This document shows, piece after piece, positions 1 through 8,387 of a stretch of 52,669 nucleotides of DNA; within the stretch, counting starts at the first letter, position 1; each line of letters opens with the position of its first letter. This DNA is from an uncultured Chitinophagaceae bacterium (GTDB lineage Bacteria; Bacteroidota; Bacteroidia; Chitinophagales; Chitinophagaceae): contig CALESY010000105.1 of assembly GCA_937919945.1 (NCBI GenBank), forward strand, positions 1 through 52,669. Direction: 5' to 3'. The notes below the pieces were generated by a model that saw nothing but the letters and a program-made list of their open reading frames with translations, was not told the origin of the DNA and searched no databases. The position numbers and the translations under genes were made by a program.

Positions 1-1
1 T

Positions 2-874
2 GATATAGCATATGCGTTTGATATTCCTTTAGATGAATCATGCTATCGTGAGGTAAATACAATAGATATATTCGTATTAATAATTGGTGGTCGTTATGGT
101 TCTGAAGTAAGTGGAAGTAGTGATAAAAAGCCAGATGTAAATTTTTTTGAAAGATATGAGAGCATAACAAAAAAGGAGTATGAAACTGCTGCAGAAAAAG
201 ATATACCTATTTATATTCTGATTGAGTCAAACGTTTATGCTGAATATAGAACTTTTTTAAGAAATAAAGGAAATGAAAAAGTAAATTATGCACATGTAGA
301 TTCAATCAATATTTTTCAATTTATTGATGAAATATTGGTTAAGAAAAGAAATAACCCAGTGAAAACTTTTGAAAAATTTGATGAGATTGAACAATGGTTA
401 AAAGATCAGTGGGCTGGCATTTTTAGAGAGTTCTTAAATAAAAGAACGCAACAAAATCAAATTAGAACCCTTACTACAGAAGTAGCTGAGTTGCAAGAAA
501 TTAACAAGACGCTAAAAATATATTTAGAGGAAGTCCTTACAACTGTAAAGAAAGATTCAAGCAAATTAATACAGTCTGAAAAGAAAAGATTAGAAAACAT
601 GTCATTAAAAAGAGATGTAGAGAGTAATCATTGGTTTTCTTACTGTAAGAATATGTTTGACATGAGTCTTGAAGAATTTATTGATTTAATGCACAAGGTA
701 AAAAGCTATGATGGTTTTATTGGTAGCCTCAAAACTGCTAGAGGTAAAAATCTTGCATTAGATGTTTTATTGAATAATGAAGATGCAAGACGTGATTTTA
801 ATGAGATAAGAAGTATACTTGGACTTCAAAGATTTACCAAATTACCTACTTCACGGGATTATAAAAATGCTTAA
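2..874 (+). CDS. DUF4062 domain protein, C-terminal part (5' end outside window)
   Basis: The reading frame is open from base 2, so the start lies upstream of the window. A DUF4062-like core is visible: a hydrophobic strand followed by GGRYGSE, then SITKKEYETA and IPIYILIE, which is the usual order in this family. A strand/helix region and then a long charged, probably coiled-coil segment follow (about residues 150-210 of the visible part). DUF4062 is an N-terminal domain related to TIR/nucleoside-processing folds and is common in putative signalling or defence proteins of bacteria. The substrate of this protein is unknown. The stop overlaps the stop of the convergent oxidoreductase gene by two bases. 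Codon use is more A+T-rich than in the neighbours, which would fit an accessory gene. Family assignment is fairly sure; function is not. Confidence 0.75.
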   Translation, partial: DIAYAFDIPLDESCYREVNTIDIFVLIIGGRYGSEVSGSSDKKPDVNFFERYESITKKEYETAAEKDIPIYILIESNVYAEYRTFLRNKGNEKVNYAHVDSINIFQFIDEILVKKRNNPVKTFEKFDEIEQWLKDQWAGIFREFLNKRTQQNQIRTLTTEVAELQEINKTLKIYLEEVLTTVKKDSSKLIQSEKKRLENMSLKRDVESNHWFSYCKNMFDMSLEEFIDLMHKVKSYDGFIGSLKTARGKNLALDVLLNNEDARRDFNEIRSILGLQRFTKLPTSRDYKNA

Positions 875-2403
875 GGCATCTTCAATATAACCTCTTTCAC
901 TCTCCCCAACAAATACTCCATACCCACCAACTCGGCACAGGTGGCTAATGCGGTGATGCTTACGCCGAGTACGCCGTGTAGGTTTACGTTTTGCCCTGTC
1001 AGTAGTAGGTTGGGTATTTTGGTGCGGGTGGCTATGCTTGTTTCGGCTGGTTTGTTGATGTCTTTCAGAATGCCATAGAGGCTACCTTTGGGTGTAGCGG
1101 TATAATCGCGATAGGTGAGTGGTGTGGCAGTGCTTTGTGCTACTATGTTTCCTTTCAGTTCGGGTATGCGTTGGTATAGTTTATCAAGTAACAGCTCTGC
1201 ACGTATTTCTTTAAAAGCTGCATATGCATCGCCCCTGTCTTGCTCATGCCCCGTACGGTTGATGATGTGTTCAAAAGGTGCTACCTCGCTATAGTGCATA
1301 TAGCTGAGTATAGATATGCTCTCTGCATAGCCGGGGTGCTGTGCATCTTCTGTAAAGAAAGCCGCATAGTTGGCAGGCCATTGTTGTGGTTGGTATTGCG
1401 CGGCATCCCACACATTATCGCTTGCATGCCAATAGATGTTGTGATGGCGCATAGGTATGGTGCGGGGTTGCAGCACTACATTCAGCATAAAGGTAGATAT
1501 GGTTTGCTCCAGTCCCTTAATACGCTTGCGGTATGCGGTACGGAACTGCGGGCTATCCACCCAATCAAGCAATACTTCGGGTGCTACATTGGCTATAAAC
1601 TGCTTACCGTAGTAGCGTTGCCCGTCTGCGGTTTCGGCATAGGTGATGCTGCCGTTTTCTTCTGCCAGTTTTACTACTTCCGCATTGCGTATTACCTCAC
1701 CGCCATGTTGTTGCAATGTTTGCCACAGGTATTTAGATAGCTGGCTGCTGCCTGGTAGTACTTTATGGCTGCTGTGTATATAGCTCTCTGTTACCAATGC
1801 ATGTAGATAGAATGGCGTACGCTCTGCCACGCCTGCATATAGCAGGTTGTTGCCTGCCAAAACGTTTTGCAGTTTGGTATTGCGGGTAATGTCTTGTAGA
1901 GTTTGGGTAACGCCCCAACTGCTGACGGCTGCTTTTTCATCGGCACTACCATTACGTAGTCTGTACAGCGGAAAATGGTCGCCGACAGTGGTAACGGTTT
2001 TGATGTATTTTTGTAATGCGTCTTTTTCTTCGGGGAAATAGGGTAGGAGTTGTTCTGCAAAATTATCCAACCCCTGTGCGTGCGGGTACATTATTTCCTC
2101 ATCACCAAAAGCTATTTTGTCAAATGCGTTCTTGTCATAGGCTTTCAGGTCTAACTTATCCATCACCCCTGCATATTGCAGTATGGTATGTAGAGTGTGC
2201 CCTTCGCCCAGCCCGCCTATGTAGTGCACACAACTGTCAAACACTTTTTTGTTGAAAGAGAAAGTTTGCAGGCAGCCACCTATCTGTTTATCACGTTCCA
2301 GCACACATACTTTCATGCCTTCTTTGGCAAGTATCACAGCGCAAAGCATTCCGCCCAGCCCGCCACCAGCTATTACTACGTCGTATGTATTGTTATTTGT
2401 CAA
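871..2403 (-). CDS. FAD-dependent phytoene desaturase / retinol saturase-like oxidoreductase
   Basis: The 510-aa protein begins with a Rossmann dinucleotide-binding motif (VVIAGGGLGG, residues 9-18) followed by the VLERDKQIGGC segment typical of CrtI-type amine-oxidase/phytoene-desaturase flavoproteins. The C-terminal part carries NLLLTGQNVNLHGVLGV, the second FAD-contact region of the family. Length and motifs fit the branch annotated as all-trans-retinol 13,14-reductase or carotenoid/polyene desaturase. The substrate cannot be read from sequence. In Bacteroidota such enzymes act in carotenoid or flexirubin-type pigment metabolism, but no pigment cluster surrounds it here. It follows glmM on the same strand after a hairpin, so it is probably transcribed separately. 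Convergent with the DUF4062 gene. Confidence 0.85.
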   Translation of the reverse strand: MTNNNTYDVVIAGGGLGGMLCAVILAKEGMKVCVLERDKQIGGCLQTFSFNKKVFDSCVHYIGGLGEGHTLHTILQYAGVMDKLDLKAYDKNAFDKIAFGDEEIMYPHAQGLDNFAEQLLPYFPEEKDALQKYIKTVTTVGDHFPLYRLRNGSADEKAAVSSWGVTQTLQDITRNTKLQNVLAGNNLLYAGVAERTPFYLHALVTESYIHSSHKVLPGSSQLSKYLWQTLQQHGGEVIRNAEVVKLAEENGSITYAETADGQRYYGKQFIANVAPEVLLDWVDSPQFRTAYRKRIKGLEQTISTFMLNVVLQPRTIPMRHHNIYWHASDNVWDAAQYQPQQWPANYAAFFTEDAQHPGYAESISILSYMHYSEVAPFEHIINRTGHEQDRGDAYAAFKEIRAELLLDKLYQRIPELKGNIVAQSTATPLTYRDYTATPKGSLYGILKDINKPAETSIATRTKIPNLLLTGQNVNLHGVLGVSITALATCAELVGMEYLLGRVKEVILKMP

Positions 2404-2418
2404 CCGTTTGTATTAAGA

Positions 2419-2443
2419 AAGTCAGGACACCATGCCCTGACTT
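2419..2443 (-). terminator. hairpin between glmM and the oxidoreductase gene
   Basis: An 8-bp stem (AAGTCAGG/CCTGACTT) with a 9-nt loop lies just after the glmM stop. On the minus strand it is followed by TCTTAATA, a modest U-rich tail. Probable intrinsic terminator of glmM. Confidence 0.5.
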
Positions 2444-2469
2444 CAGTATGCTTTATCAGTTGTTAGCCT

Positions 2470-3858
2470 TTATTTAGCAAACATCATTTCACCAATATCT
2501 GCCATGATGCGTTTGGCAACATTGTTGGCAGTTGTTTCGTTTGTACTTTCTGCATAGATACGTATGATGGGCTCTGTGTTAGATGTACGCAGGTGCACCC
2601 AATCGCTGTCAAAATCTATGCGCAAGCCATCTTCGGTATTGATGGGTTGCTTGCTGTATTTTTCTTTTATCTGGCTAAATATGTGTTTTACATCTACGCC
2701 ATCACTCAGCTCTATTTTGTTTTTAGAAATAAAGTAATCTGGGTATGTACCACGCAGTGTTTTAATGCTCTTGCCGAATTTTGCCAAGTGTGTCAGAAAA
2801 AGGGCTATTCCAATCAACGCATCACGGCCATAGTGCAATTCGGGTACTATTACACCACCATTGCCCTCACCACCTATCACGGCATTTACTTCTTTCATCT
2901 TCTTTACCACATTCACCTCGCCAACGGCACTTGGGTAGTATGTTCCCCCATGTTTTTCAGTAACATCCCTCAACGCTCGTGTAGATGACAGGTTGGAAAC
3001 TGTATTGCCTTTCCTGTGGCTCAATACATAGTCTGCAATAGCTACAAGTGTATATTCTTCACCAAACAGGCTGCCATCATCGCATACAAAACACAGGCGG
3101 TCAACATCCGGGTCAACAGCTATACCGAGGTGCGCATTCTTTTTAGCTACGGTATTGCAGAGTTCTGTCAGGTTTTCGGGTAATGGTTCAGGGTTGTGTG
3201 CAAAACGCCCTGTTACCTCTTCATTTATGATTGTAATATTTTCTACACCCAATGCACGCAGTAGTTGTGGTACAGACAACGAGCCTGTAGAGTTTACAGG
3301 GTCTACCACCACACTAAAGTTTTTTGCCCTGATGGCTCCCACATCTACCAGTGGGTGTGCCAGTATGGTGTCTATATGTTTTTGTATGTAGGTATCATTG
3401 TGCTGCAGGCTGCCAAGATGGTTTACATCTGCATAGTCAGGTTCTGTATTGCTTGCAAAATCCAATATCCATTGTCCGGCTTCTGCACTTAAAAACTCAC
3501 CCTCATGGTTCAGTAGTTTTAAAGCGTTCCATTCTTTGGGGTTGTGGCTGGCCGTCAGTATAATGCCTCCTGCCGCTGCTTCCATCTTCACTGCCATCTC
3601 TACTGTTGGAGTGGTGCTCAACCCGAGGTCAACAACATCTATCCCACAGCCTTGCAGGGTAGCAGTAACAAGATTACGAACCATCTCGCCCGATATACGA
3701 CCATCTCTGCCTATTATTACTTTCTTTCCTTTGTCTTGTGCTTTTATCCAAGCAGCATATGCTGTGGTGAATTTTACTACGTCTAACGGTGATAATCCGT
3801 TACCAGGTTTCCCGCCTATTGTGCCCCTGATGCCCGATATTGATTTGATTAGTGCCAT
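2470..3858 (-). CDS. glmM: phosphoglucosamine mutase
   Basis: A member of the alpha-D-phosphohexomutase family. It most likely converts glucosamine-6-phosphate to glucosamine-1-phosphate for UDP-GlcNAc, and hence for peptidoglycan and LPS. From the start chosen at 3858 (MALIKSISGIRG) the protein is 462 aa. The phosphoserine loop TASHNP is at residues 102-107 (Ser104), the Mg-binding loop DPDVDR at 249-254, and the sugar-binding GEGNGG at 330-335. An in-frame ATG 48 bases upstream would add 16 residues unlike family N-termini, so it was rejected. A phosphomannomutase/phosphoglucomutase activity cannot be excluded, since Bacteroidota members of this branch are hard to split by eye. Confidence 0.88.
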   Translation of the reverse strand: MALIKSISGIRGTIGGKPGNGLSPLDVVKFTTAYAAWIKAQDKGKKVIIGRDGRISGEMVRNLVTATLQGCGIDVVDLGLSTTPTVEMAVKMEAAAGGIILTASHNPKEWNALKLLNHEGEFLSAEAGQWILDFASNTEPDYADVNHLGSLQHNDTYIQKHIDTILAHPLVDVGAIRAKNFSVVVDPVNSTGSLSVPQLLRALGVENITIINEEVTGRFAHNPEPLPENLTELCNTVAKKNAHLGIAVDPDVDRLCFVCDDGSLFGEEYTLVAIADYVLSHRKGNTVSNLSSTRALRDVTEKHGGTYYPSAVGEVNVVKKMKEVNAVIGGEGNGGVIVPELHYGRDALIGIALFLTHLAKFGKSIKTLRGTYPDYFISKNKIELSDGVDVKHIFSQIKEKYSKQPINTEDGLRIDFDSDWVHLRTSNTEPIIRIYAESTNETTANNVAKRIMADIGEMMFAK

Positions 3859-4040
3859 GCTGTAAATAATATTTATTTGGTCTGGCGAAGATAAGCGATT
3901 ACTCAACTTGCCGAAAATGAAGTAGTTAAGTTAAAATGATTTATCGCTATAAGGTATAACATTTTTTTAGCAATTAAATTCTCTTATTCATTAGACTTTG
4001 ACGTTATGTTTTATTTCTTTTGTTGTCTTAATCAACATCT

Positions 4041-6863
4041 ATGCAACCTATTTTAAGCATTTTCAAAAAGCGGTTGGTGGCAGTTGCCGTACTTGCCGTG
4101 TGTGCATCCAATGTGATAGCACAAGACCTGAAAGCAAAATTGCCACTCGACCCTAAAGTGACGAAAGGCAAATTTGCCAACGGGCTTACTTACTACATAC
4201 GCCCCAACTCTAAGCCAGAGAAAAAAGTAGAGCTACGATTGGTAGTGAACGCAGGCTCTGTTCTGGAAGATGACGACCAGCAAGGTTTGGCTCACTTTAT
4301 GGAACACATGAACTTCAACGGTAGTAAAAACTTTCCAAAGAATGAATTGGTAAGTTACCTGCAATCTATCGGTGTAGAGTTTGGTGCCGACCTCAATGCA
4401 TATACCAGTTTTGATGAAACTGTATATATACTGCCCGTACCTACCGATAAAGAAGGTAATCTTGATAAGGGCTTCCAGATAATAGAGGACTGGGCGCACA
4501 ATGCGCTGTTGATGGATAAAGACATAGACGATGAGCGTGGCGTGGTGTTAGAAGAAAGCCGTTTGGGTAAAGGAGCAGATATGCGCATGCTGGATAAATA
4601 CCTGCCTAAACTGATGACTGGCTCTAAGTATGCAAGCCGCTTGCCGATAGGTAAAGATGATATACTGAAAAACTTTAAGTACGATGCGATACGCCGTTTC
4701 TATCGCGAATGGTACAGGCCTAACCTGATGGCTGTTGCTATAGTAGGCGATATTGATGAGGCTACTGCGATGAAGTATTTGAAGAAACACTTTGAGGGTA
4801 TGAAAAACCCTGCTAAAGAACGCAAGCGCGAAACATTTGAAGTGCCTGCACGAACTGCACCGGAAGCGATGGTGCTTACTGATAAAGAAGCTACTAATTT
4901 CCAATTACAAATCATCTTCCCGTCTGTAAAGAAAGGAGACGAAAGCACATTGGGTGGTTATCGCGATAACCTGAAGCAAGCATTAATAACACAAATGTGG
5001 AACCAACGCCTCAGCGACCTTGCACGTAGCAGCAACCCACCATTCCCTTATGCAGCAGTAGGTTACGATGGTTGGGCACGTGGTTACGAAAGTCTTTCTG
5101 CCTTTGCTATGTATGGTGCAGATGGTCCTGAAAAAGCCATGAACGCACTAACGGCTGAATTATTAAGGGCTAAGGAACATGGCTTTACCAATAGCGAACT
5201 GGACATGGTGAAGAAAAGTATGATGAGTATGGTGGAGAAGTTATACAACGAGCGCAATACCACAGAGAGTGGCTCGCTGGTAGGTGAGTATGTTCGCAAC
5301 TTCCTTGAAGATGAACCCATACCCGGCATTGAGAAAGAATACGAATACTACAAACAATTATTGCCTGCTATAACTGTTGCCGAACTGAATGCTGATGTGA
5401 AAAGCTGGATGAGTAATATGAATACCTTCTCGCTGATAACTGGGCCGCAGCAAGGTACAGGGCAAATGATAACAGATGCTCAACTGCTGGCTATGACGAA
5501 GAAAGGTTTTGAGCAGAAAGTATCTGCAATGGAAGAAAAGAAAATAGCTGAAAACCTGCTGGATAAAAAACCAACACCCGGCAAAGTTGTATCGAAGCAA
5601 GAGGATAAAGAATTTGGTTCTACTACATATGTATTAAGTAATGGCGTGAAAGTAACCATCAAGCCTACCAATTTTAAGAGCGATGAGATACTGTTGCGTG
5701 GTGTACGCAAAGGTGGCATGAGCAACTATGGTGTGGCAGACAGATATAGTGTACAGTATGCTACACAGGTGGTAGGTGCTATGGGCTATGGCAGCTTCTC
5801 GCCCACAGACCTGGAGAAAGCATTGGCTGGTAAAAGTATTCGTGCAGGTGGCAACATCGGCGATATTTCTAATAGCGTTACAGGTAACAGTACCGTAAAA
5901 GACTTTGAAGCTATGCTGCAACTGATGTATCTGAAGCTGACACAACCACGCAAAGACGAAGCCCTCTTTAAAGCATTTGTAGATAAACAGAAGACACAAT
6001 TGCAATTCATGTCTGCCAATCCGCAATTTGCGTTTATAGATACGTTGTATAGTGTGATGTATAATAAAAATCCGCTTGCACCTATTGCAGTGCCTAAGGC
6101 AGAATACTATGATGCCATCAACCTGAACCGTGCATTGGAAATATATAATGCAGAGTTGGGCAATGCAGATGGTATGGAGTTTTTTATAACAGGTAATGTA
6201 CAAATGACAGCCGTGCAACCACTGTTAGAAACCTATATGGCCAGCCTGCCTGTAAGTGGTAAAACGCCATCTTTCAAAGACAATGGTGTAAGGCCTGTAA
6301 CTGGTGTACACAATATCAAGTTCAAACGCGGAGAAGAAAAGCAGAGCCTGATACTGGCTATGTACAATGGCGAAACCAAATACTCTGAAGACCTGAACCT
6401 GAAAATGAATGCACTGGCAGAGATACTGAACATTAAAGTGATAGAAGAGCTGCGCGAAAAAATGGGAGGCATTTATTCAGGTGGTTTCAGTGCCAATGTG
6501 TCTCAATACCCTTATGAGCGTTACAATGCAAGCCTGTATCTGCCTTGCGGCCCTGAAAATGTTGATAAGCTGCTGGCTACTGCCAAAGAAGTGGTAGATG
6601 CGATTAAAAAGAATGGCCCTGATGCTAAAGACCTTGACAAGGTAAAAGCACAATGGCATGAACAACGCCGCGATAAGATGAAAGAAAACGGCTTCTGGAA
6701 CGAGAAGATGGAGTCTATCATGTTTTGGGGAAGGCAACGCAAAAACCTGTTTGACTATGACAAATGGGTTGATAGCCTGACACCGAATGATATAAAAGAA
6801 GCAGCTAATACACTCTTCAATGGCAAGAATGATTTTGTTGCAGTGCTGTATCCTGCATCGTAA
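4041..6863 (+). CDS. M16 family zinc metalloprotease (insulinase/pitrilysin type), secreted
   Basis: A 940-aa protein with a Sec signal peptide (hydrophobic residues 11-26, cleavage near VIAQ), so it probably acts in the periplasm or outside the cell. The inverted zinc motif HFMEH is at residues 85-89, with Glu88 as catalytic base and the third ligand probably Glu165 in DDERGVVLEE. The layout is two tandem M16 halves: an active N-terminal half, then an inactive half from about residue 530 that supplies the RxxxY-like substrate pocket (EKMGGIYSGG and PYERYNA segments). Length fits the roughly 940-aa PqqL-like group. It stands alone as a single gene with its own terminator. Substrate unknown; a peptide-processing or scavenging role is likely. 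Confidence 0.9.
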   Translation: MQPILSIFKKRLVAVAVLAVCASNVIAQDLKAKLPLDPKVTKGKFANGLTYYIRPNSKPEKKVELRLVVNAGSVLEDDDQQGLAHFMEHMNFNGSKNFPKNELVSYLQSIGVEFGADLNAYTSFDETVYILPVPTDKEGNLDKGFQIIEDWAHNALLMDKDIDDERGVVLEESRLGKGADMRMLDKYLPKLMTGSKYASRLPIGKDDILKNFKYDAIRRFYREWYRPNLMAVAIVGDIDEATAMKYLKKHFEGMKNPAKERKRETFEVPARTAPEAMVLTDKEATNFQLQIIFPSVKKGDESTLGGYRDNLKQALITQMWNQRLSDLARSSNPPFPYAAVGYDGWARGYESLSAFAMYGADGPEKAMNALTAELLRAKEHGFTNSELDMVKKSMMSMVEKLYNERNTTESGSLVGEYVRNFLEDEPIPGIEKEYEYYKQLLPAITVAELNADVKSWMSNMNTFSLITGPQQGTGQMITDAQLLAMTKKGFEQKVSAMEEKKIAENLLDKKPTPGKVVSKQEDKEFGSTTYVLSNGVKVTIKPTNFKSDEILLRGVRKGGMSNYGVADRYSVQYATQVVGAMGYGSFSPTDLEKALAGKSIRAGGNIGDISNSVTGNSTVKDFEAMLQLMYLKLTQPRKDEALFKAFVDKQKTQLQFMSANPQFAFIDTLYSVMYNKNPLAPIAVPKAEYYDAINLNRALEIYNAELGNADGMEFFITGNVQMTAVQPLLETYMASLPVSGKTPSFKDNGVRPVTGVHNIKFKRGEEKQSLILAMYNGETKYSEDLNLKMNALAEILNIKVIEELREKMGGIYSGGFSANVSQYPYERYNASLYLPCGPENVDKLLATAKEVVDAIKKNGPDAKDLDKVKAQWHEQRRDKMKENGFWNEKMESIMFWGRQRKNLFDYDKWVDSLTPNDIKEAANTLFNGKNDFVAVLYPAS

Positions 6864-6886
6864 TATCAGATAGCGCTATAAAGAAT

Positions 6887-6917
6887 AACGCCTCGTGAAA
6901 ACGAGGCGTTTCTTTTT
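6887..6917 (+). terminator. intrinsic terminator of the M16 protease gene
   Basis: A perfect 10-bp stem (AACGCCTCGT/ACGAGGCGTT) closes a GAAA tetraloop and is followed by TCTTTTT on the plus strand. It lies between the convergent M16 gene and recA. Confidence 0.9.
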
Positions 6918-6948
6918 GTATACTAACCCAAAAAAATCCTTAGTTATG

Positions 6949-7944
6949 TTACTCTGCAGGTTGTAGTGCAGCGCGTATCTGTGCTTCTATATCTTCTGCA
7001 ACTTCTACATTGTCTGTCAGGAATTGCTTTACCGCATCTCGCCCTTGTCCTATCTTGCTATCGCCGTAGCTGAACCATGAACCGCTTTTCTGCAGTATGC
7101 CCAGTTCTACACCCATATCTATTATCTCACCTATTTTACTGATGCCCTCACCAAATATGATGTCGAACTCTACCTGACGGAAAGGAGGTGCTACTTTGTT
7201 CTTCACCACTTTCACACGTGTGCGGTTGCCACTGGCTACATCGCCGTCTTTTATCTGGCTGATGCGGCGGATGTCTAAACGTACCGAAGCGTAGAACTTC
7301 AAGGCGTTACCACCCGTTGTGGTTTCAGGGTTGCCAAACATCACACCTATTTTTTCGCGTAGCTGGTTGATGAATATGCAGCAGCAGCCTGTACGGTTGA
7401 TGGTTGCTGTGAGCTTACGCAATGCCTGGCTCATAAGGCGTGCCTGCAAGCCCATCTTACTATCGCCCATTTCGCCTTCCAGTTCGCCTTTGGGTACAAG
7501 GGCAGCAACGGAGTCTATCACTACTACATCTATAGCGCCTGATGATATAAGCCTGTCGGCTATTTCCAATGCCTGCTCGCCATAGTCTGGTTGAGAGATG
7601 ATGAGGTTGTCTATATCTACCCCCAGCTTGCGTGCATAGCTGGCATCAAAAGCGTGTTCGGCATCTATTATAGCACATATACCGCCTTTTTTCTGTGCCT
7701 CTGCAATGGTATGTATAGCGATGGTTGTTTTACCTGAAGATTCAGGGCCGTATATTTCTATAATACGTCCGCGCGGAAAGCCACCAACACCTAATGCTAC
7801 ATCCAAACCTAACGAACCCGTGCTGATGGTGTCTATACTATCTTTTTGCTTATCGCCCAACATCATCACCGAGCCCTTGCCATAATCCTTCTCTATCTTG
7901 TCGAGAGCGAGCTTTAATACTTTTAATTTTTCTTCTGCTGCCAT
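6949..7944 (-). CDS. recA: recombinase RecA
   Basis: DNA strand-exchange ATPase for homologous recombination and repair. The 331-aa sequence is complete: N-terminal helix, Walker A GPESSGKT at residues 66-73, Walker B region VVVIDSVAAL, the L1 and L2 DNA-binding loops (L2 includes GNPETTTGG), and the conserved FINQLREKIGVMFG. The C-terminal acidic tail is short compared with Enterobacteria. The gene is monocistronic. A TAnnTTTG promoter box and a double palindrome lie upstream (separate entries). Confidence 0.98.
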   Translation of the reverse strand: MAAEEKLKVLKLALDKIEKDYGKGSVMMLGDKQKDSIDTISTGSLGLDVALGVGGFPRGRIIEIYGPESSGKTTIAIHTIAEAQKKGGICAIIDAEHAFDASYARKLGVDIDNLIISQPDYGEQALEIADRLISSGAIDVVVIDSVAALVPKGELEGEMGDSKMGLQARLMSQALRKLTATINRTGCCCIFINQLREKIGVMFGNPETTTGGNALKFYASVRLDIRRISQIKDGDVASGNRTRVKVVKNKVAPPFRQVEFDIIFGEGISKIGEIIDMGVELGILQKSGSWFSYGDSKIGQGRDAVKQFLTDNVEVAEDIEAQIRAALQPAE

Positions 7945-7980
7945 TGTGTTGTGATTTAAACTGCTAAACTAATTTTTTTC

Positions 7981-7988
7981 AAAGATAT
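7981..7988 (-). promoter_or_regulatory. recA -7 promoter box
   Basis: On the minus strand this reads TATCTTTG, matching the Bacteroidota -7 consensus TAnnTTTG, 37 bases before the recA start codon. No TTTG sits at the ideal 19-20 bp upstream. Confidence 0.5.
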
Positions 7989-7994
7989 AAACGT

Positions 7995-8025
7995 TTTGTA
8001 CAAATATTACACATTTGTACAAAAA
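7995..8025. promoter_or_regulatory. paired TTTGTACAAA palindromes upstream of recA (candidate operator)
   Basis: Two 12-bp near-palindromes, TTTTGTACAAAT and ATTTGTACAAAA, are separated by 7 bp and together form a perfect larger inverted repeat. They lie immediately upstream of the recA -7 box, where a repressor would block transcription. A damage-response operator is an inference from position and symmetry only. Confidence 0.5.
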
Positions 8026-8127
8026 AGTTATCCACATTTGTATGGATTGGTGGCTTTTTGTGCCGGAAATGGTCATTTCCCACCTATTCCCTTTATTCTA
8101 TACTTAAAAACTGGAAAATCGGGTATT

Positions 8128-8376
8128 GTCCCGCTTGTCCCAGATGTCCCATTCATTTTTGGGTGGGACAGATGAGCCACTTGGGACAGTTTGAGCTATC
8201 CATTCACACCCGTTCACGGCATTCACAGTTACGCAGCGTGAATAGCGTGAATGGCATGAATAGGTTTTCACGCATTTTCACGGTTTCACTATCTCAATAG
8301 CGTGAAAAAATGAAAATATGAAAATCCTGTTCCAGCGTTCCAAGTGTTCTATACTGGAAATATGGAACAGTGGAAC
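8128..8376. repeat. palindromic word array A (four blocks) downstream of the GldM-like gene
   Basis: There are four consecutive blocks, each with three hexamers and then three reverse-complement hexamers. Block 1 uses GTCCC[A/G] (8128, 8137, 8146) and TGGGAC-like words (8164, 8173 degenerate, 8182). Block 2 uses CATTCA/CGTTCA (8201, 8211, 8220) and TGAATR (8239, 8248, 8257). Block 3 uses TTTTCA/GTTTCA (8265, 8275, 8283) and TGAAAA (8303, 8311, 8319). Block 4 uses GTTCCA (8329, 8337; GTTCTA at 8346) and TGGAAA/TGGAAC (8355, 8363, 8371). Spacing is always 8-10 bp. Each block can form an imperfect hairpin. Function unknown. Confidence 0.9.
8196..8333 (+). repeat. left arm of a 138-bp inverted repeat
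   Basis: This stretch matches the reverse complement of 10064-10201 at 136 of 138 positions. The only differences are G/A at 8211-8212 and A/G near 8296. It spans blocks 2 and 3 of array A plus the first word of block 4. The matching includes the loop sequences, which shows a copying event and not just shared word composition. Confidence 0.95.
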
Positions 8377-8387
8377 AAAGTAAAATA

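Larger units (their letters stand above)
7945..8387. other. 443-bp intergenic region between recA and the GldM-like gene
   Basis: It holds the recA promoter/operator region (to about 8030), a less structured stretch with TTCCC words (8075-8125), and then palindromic word array A (8128-8376), which runs to 11 bp from the stop of the GldM-like gene. The open frame seen through the array is low-complexity repeat translation and not a credible gene. Confidence 0.8.

Noticed and set aside
3859..3906. Longer N-terminus for GlmM
   Set aside because: The extra 16 residues do not match family starts, while MALIKSISGIRG does.
5634..6218. 194-codon antisense frame inside the M16 protease gene
   Set aside because: Shadow of a strongly coding gene; unusual His/Cys-rich composition with no family signature.
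8029..8037. Perfect DnaA box TTATCCACA upstream of recA, possible origin
   Set aside because: One 9-mer match is expected nearly by chance in a window this size; no cluster of boxes, no dnaA or AT-rich unwinding region next to it.
8058..8300. 80-codon open frame on the plus strand in the intergenic region after recA
   Set aside because: It is a translation through palindromic word array A with low-complexity Ser/His/Arg composition; no start signal or family.
8128..8376. CRISPR-like array
   Set aside because: Repeats are only 6 bp at 8-10 bp spacing, change orientation within each block, and there are no spacers of 25-40 bp and no cas genes.
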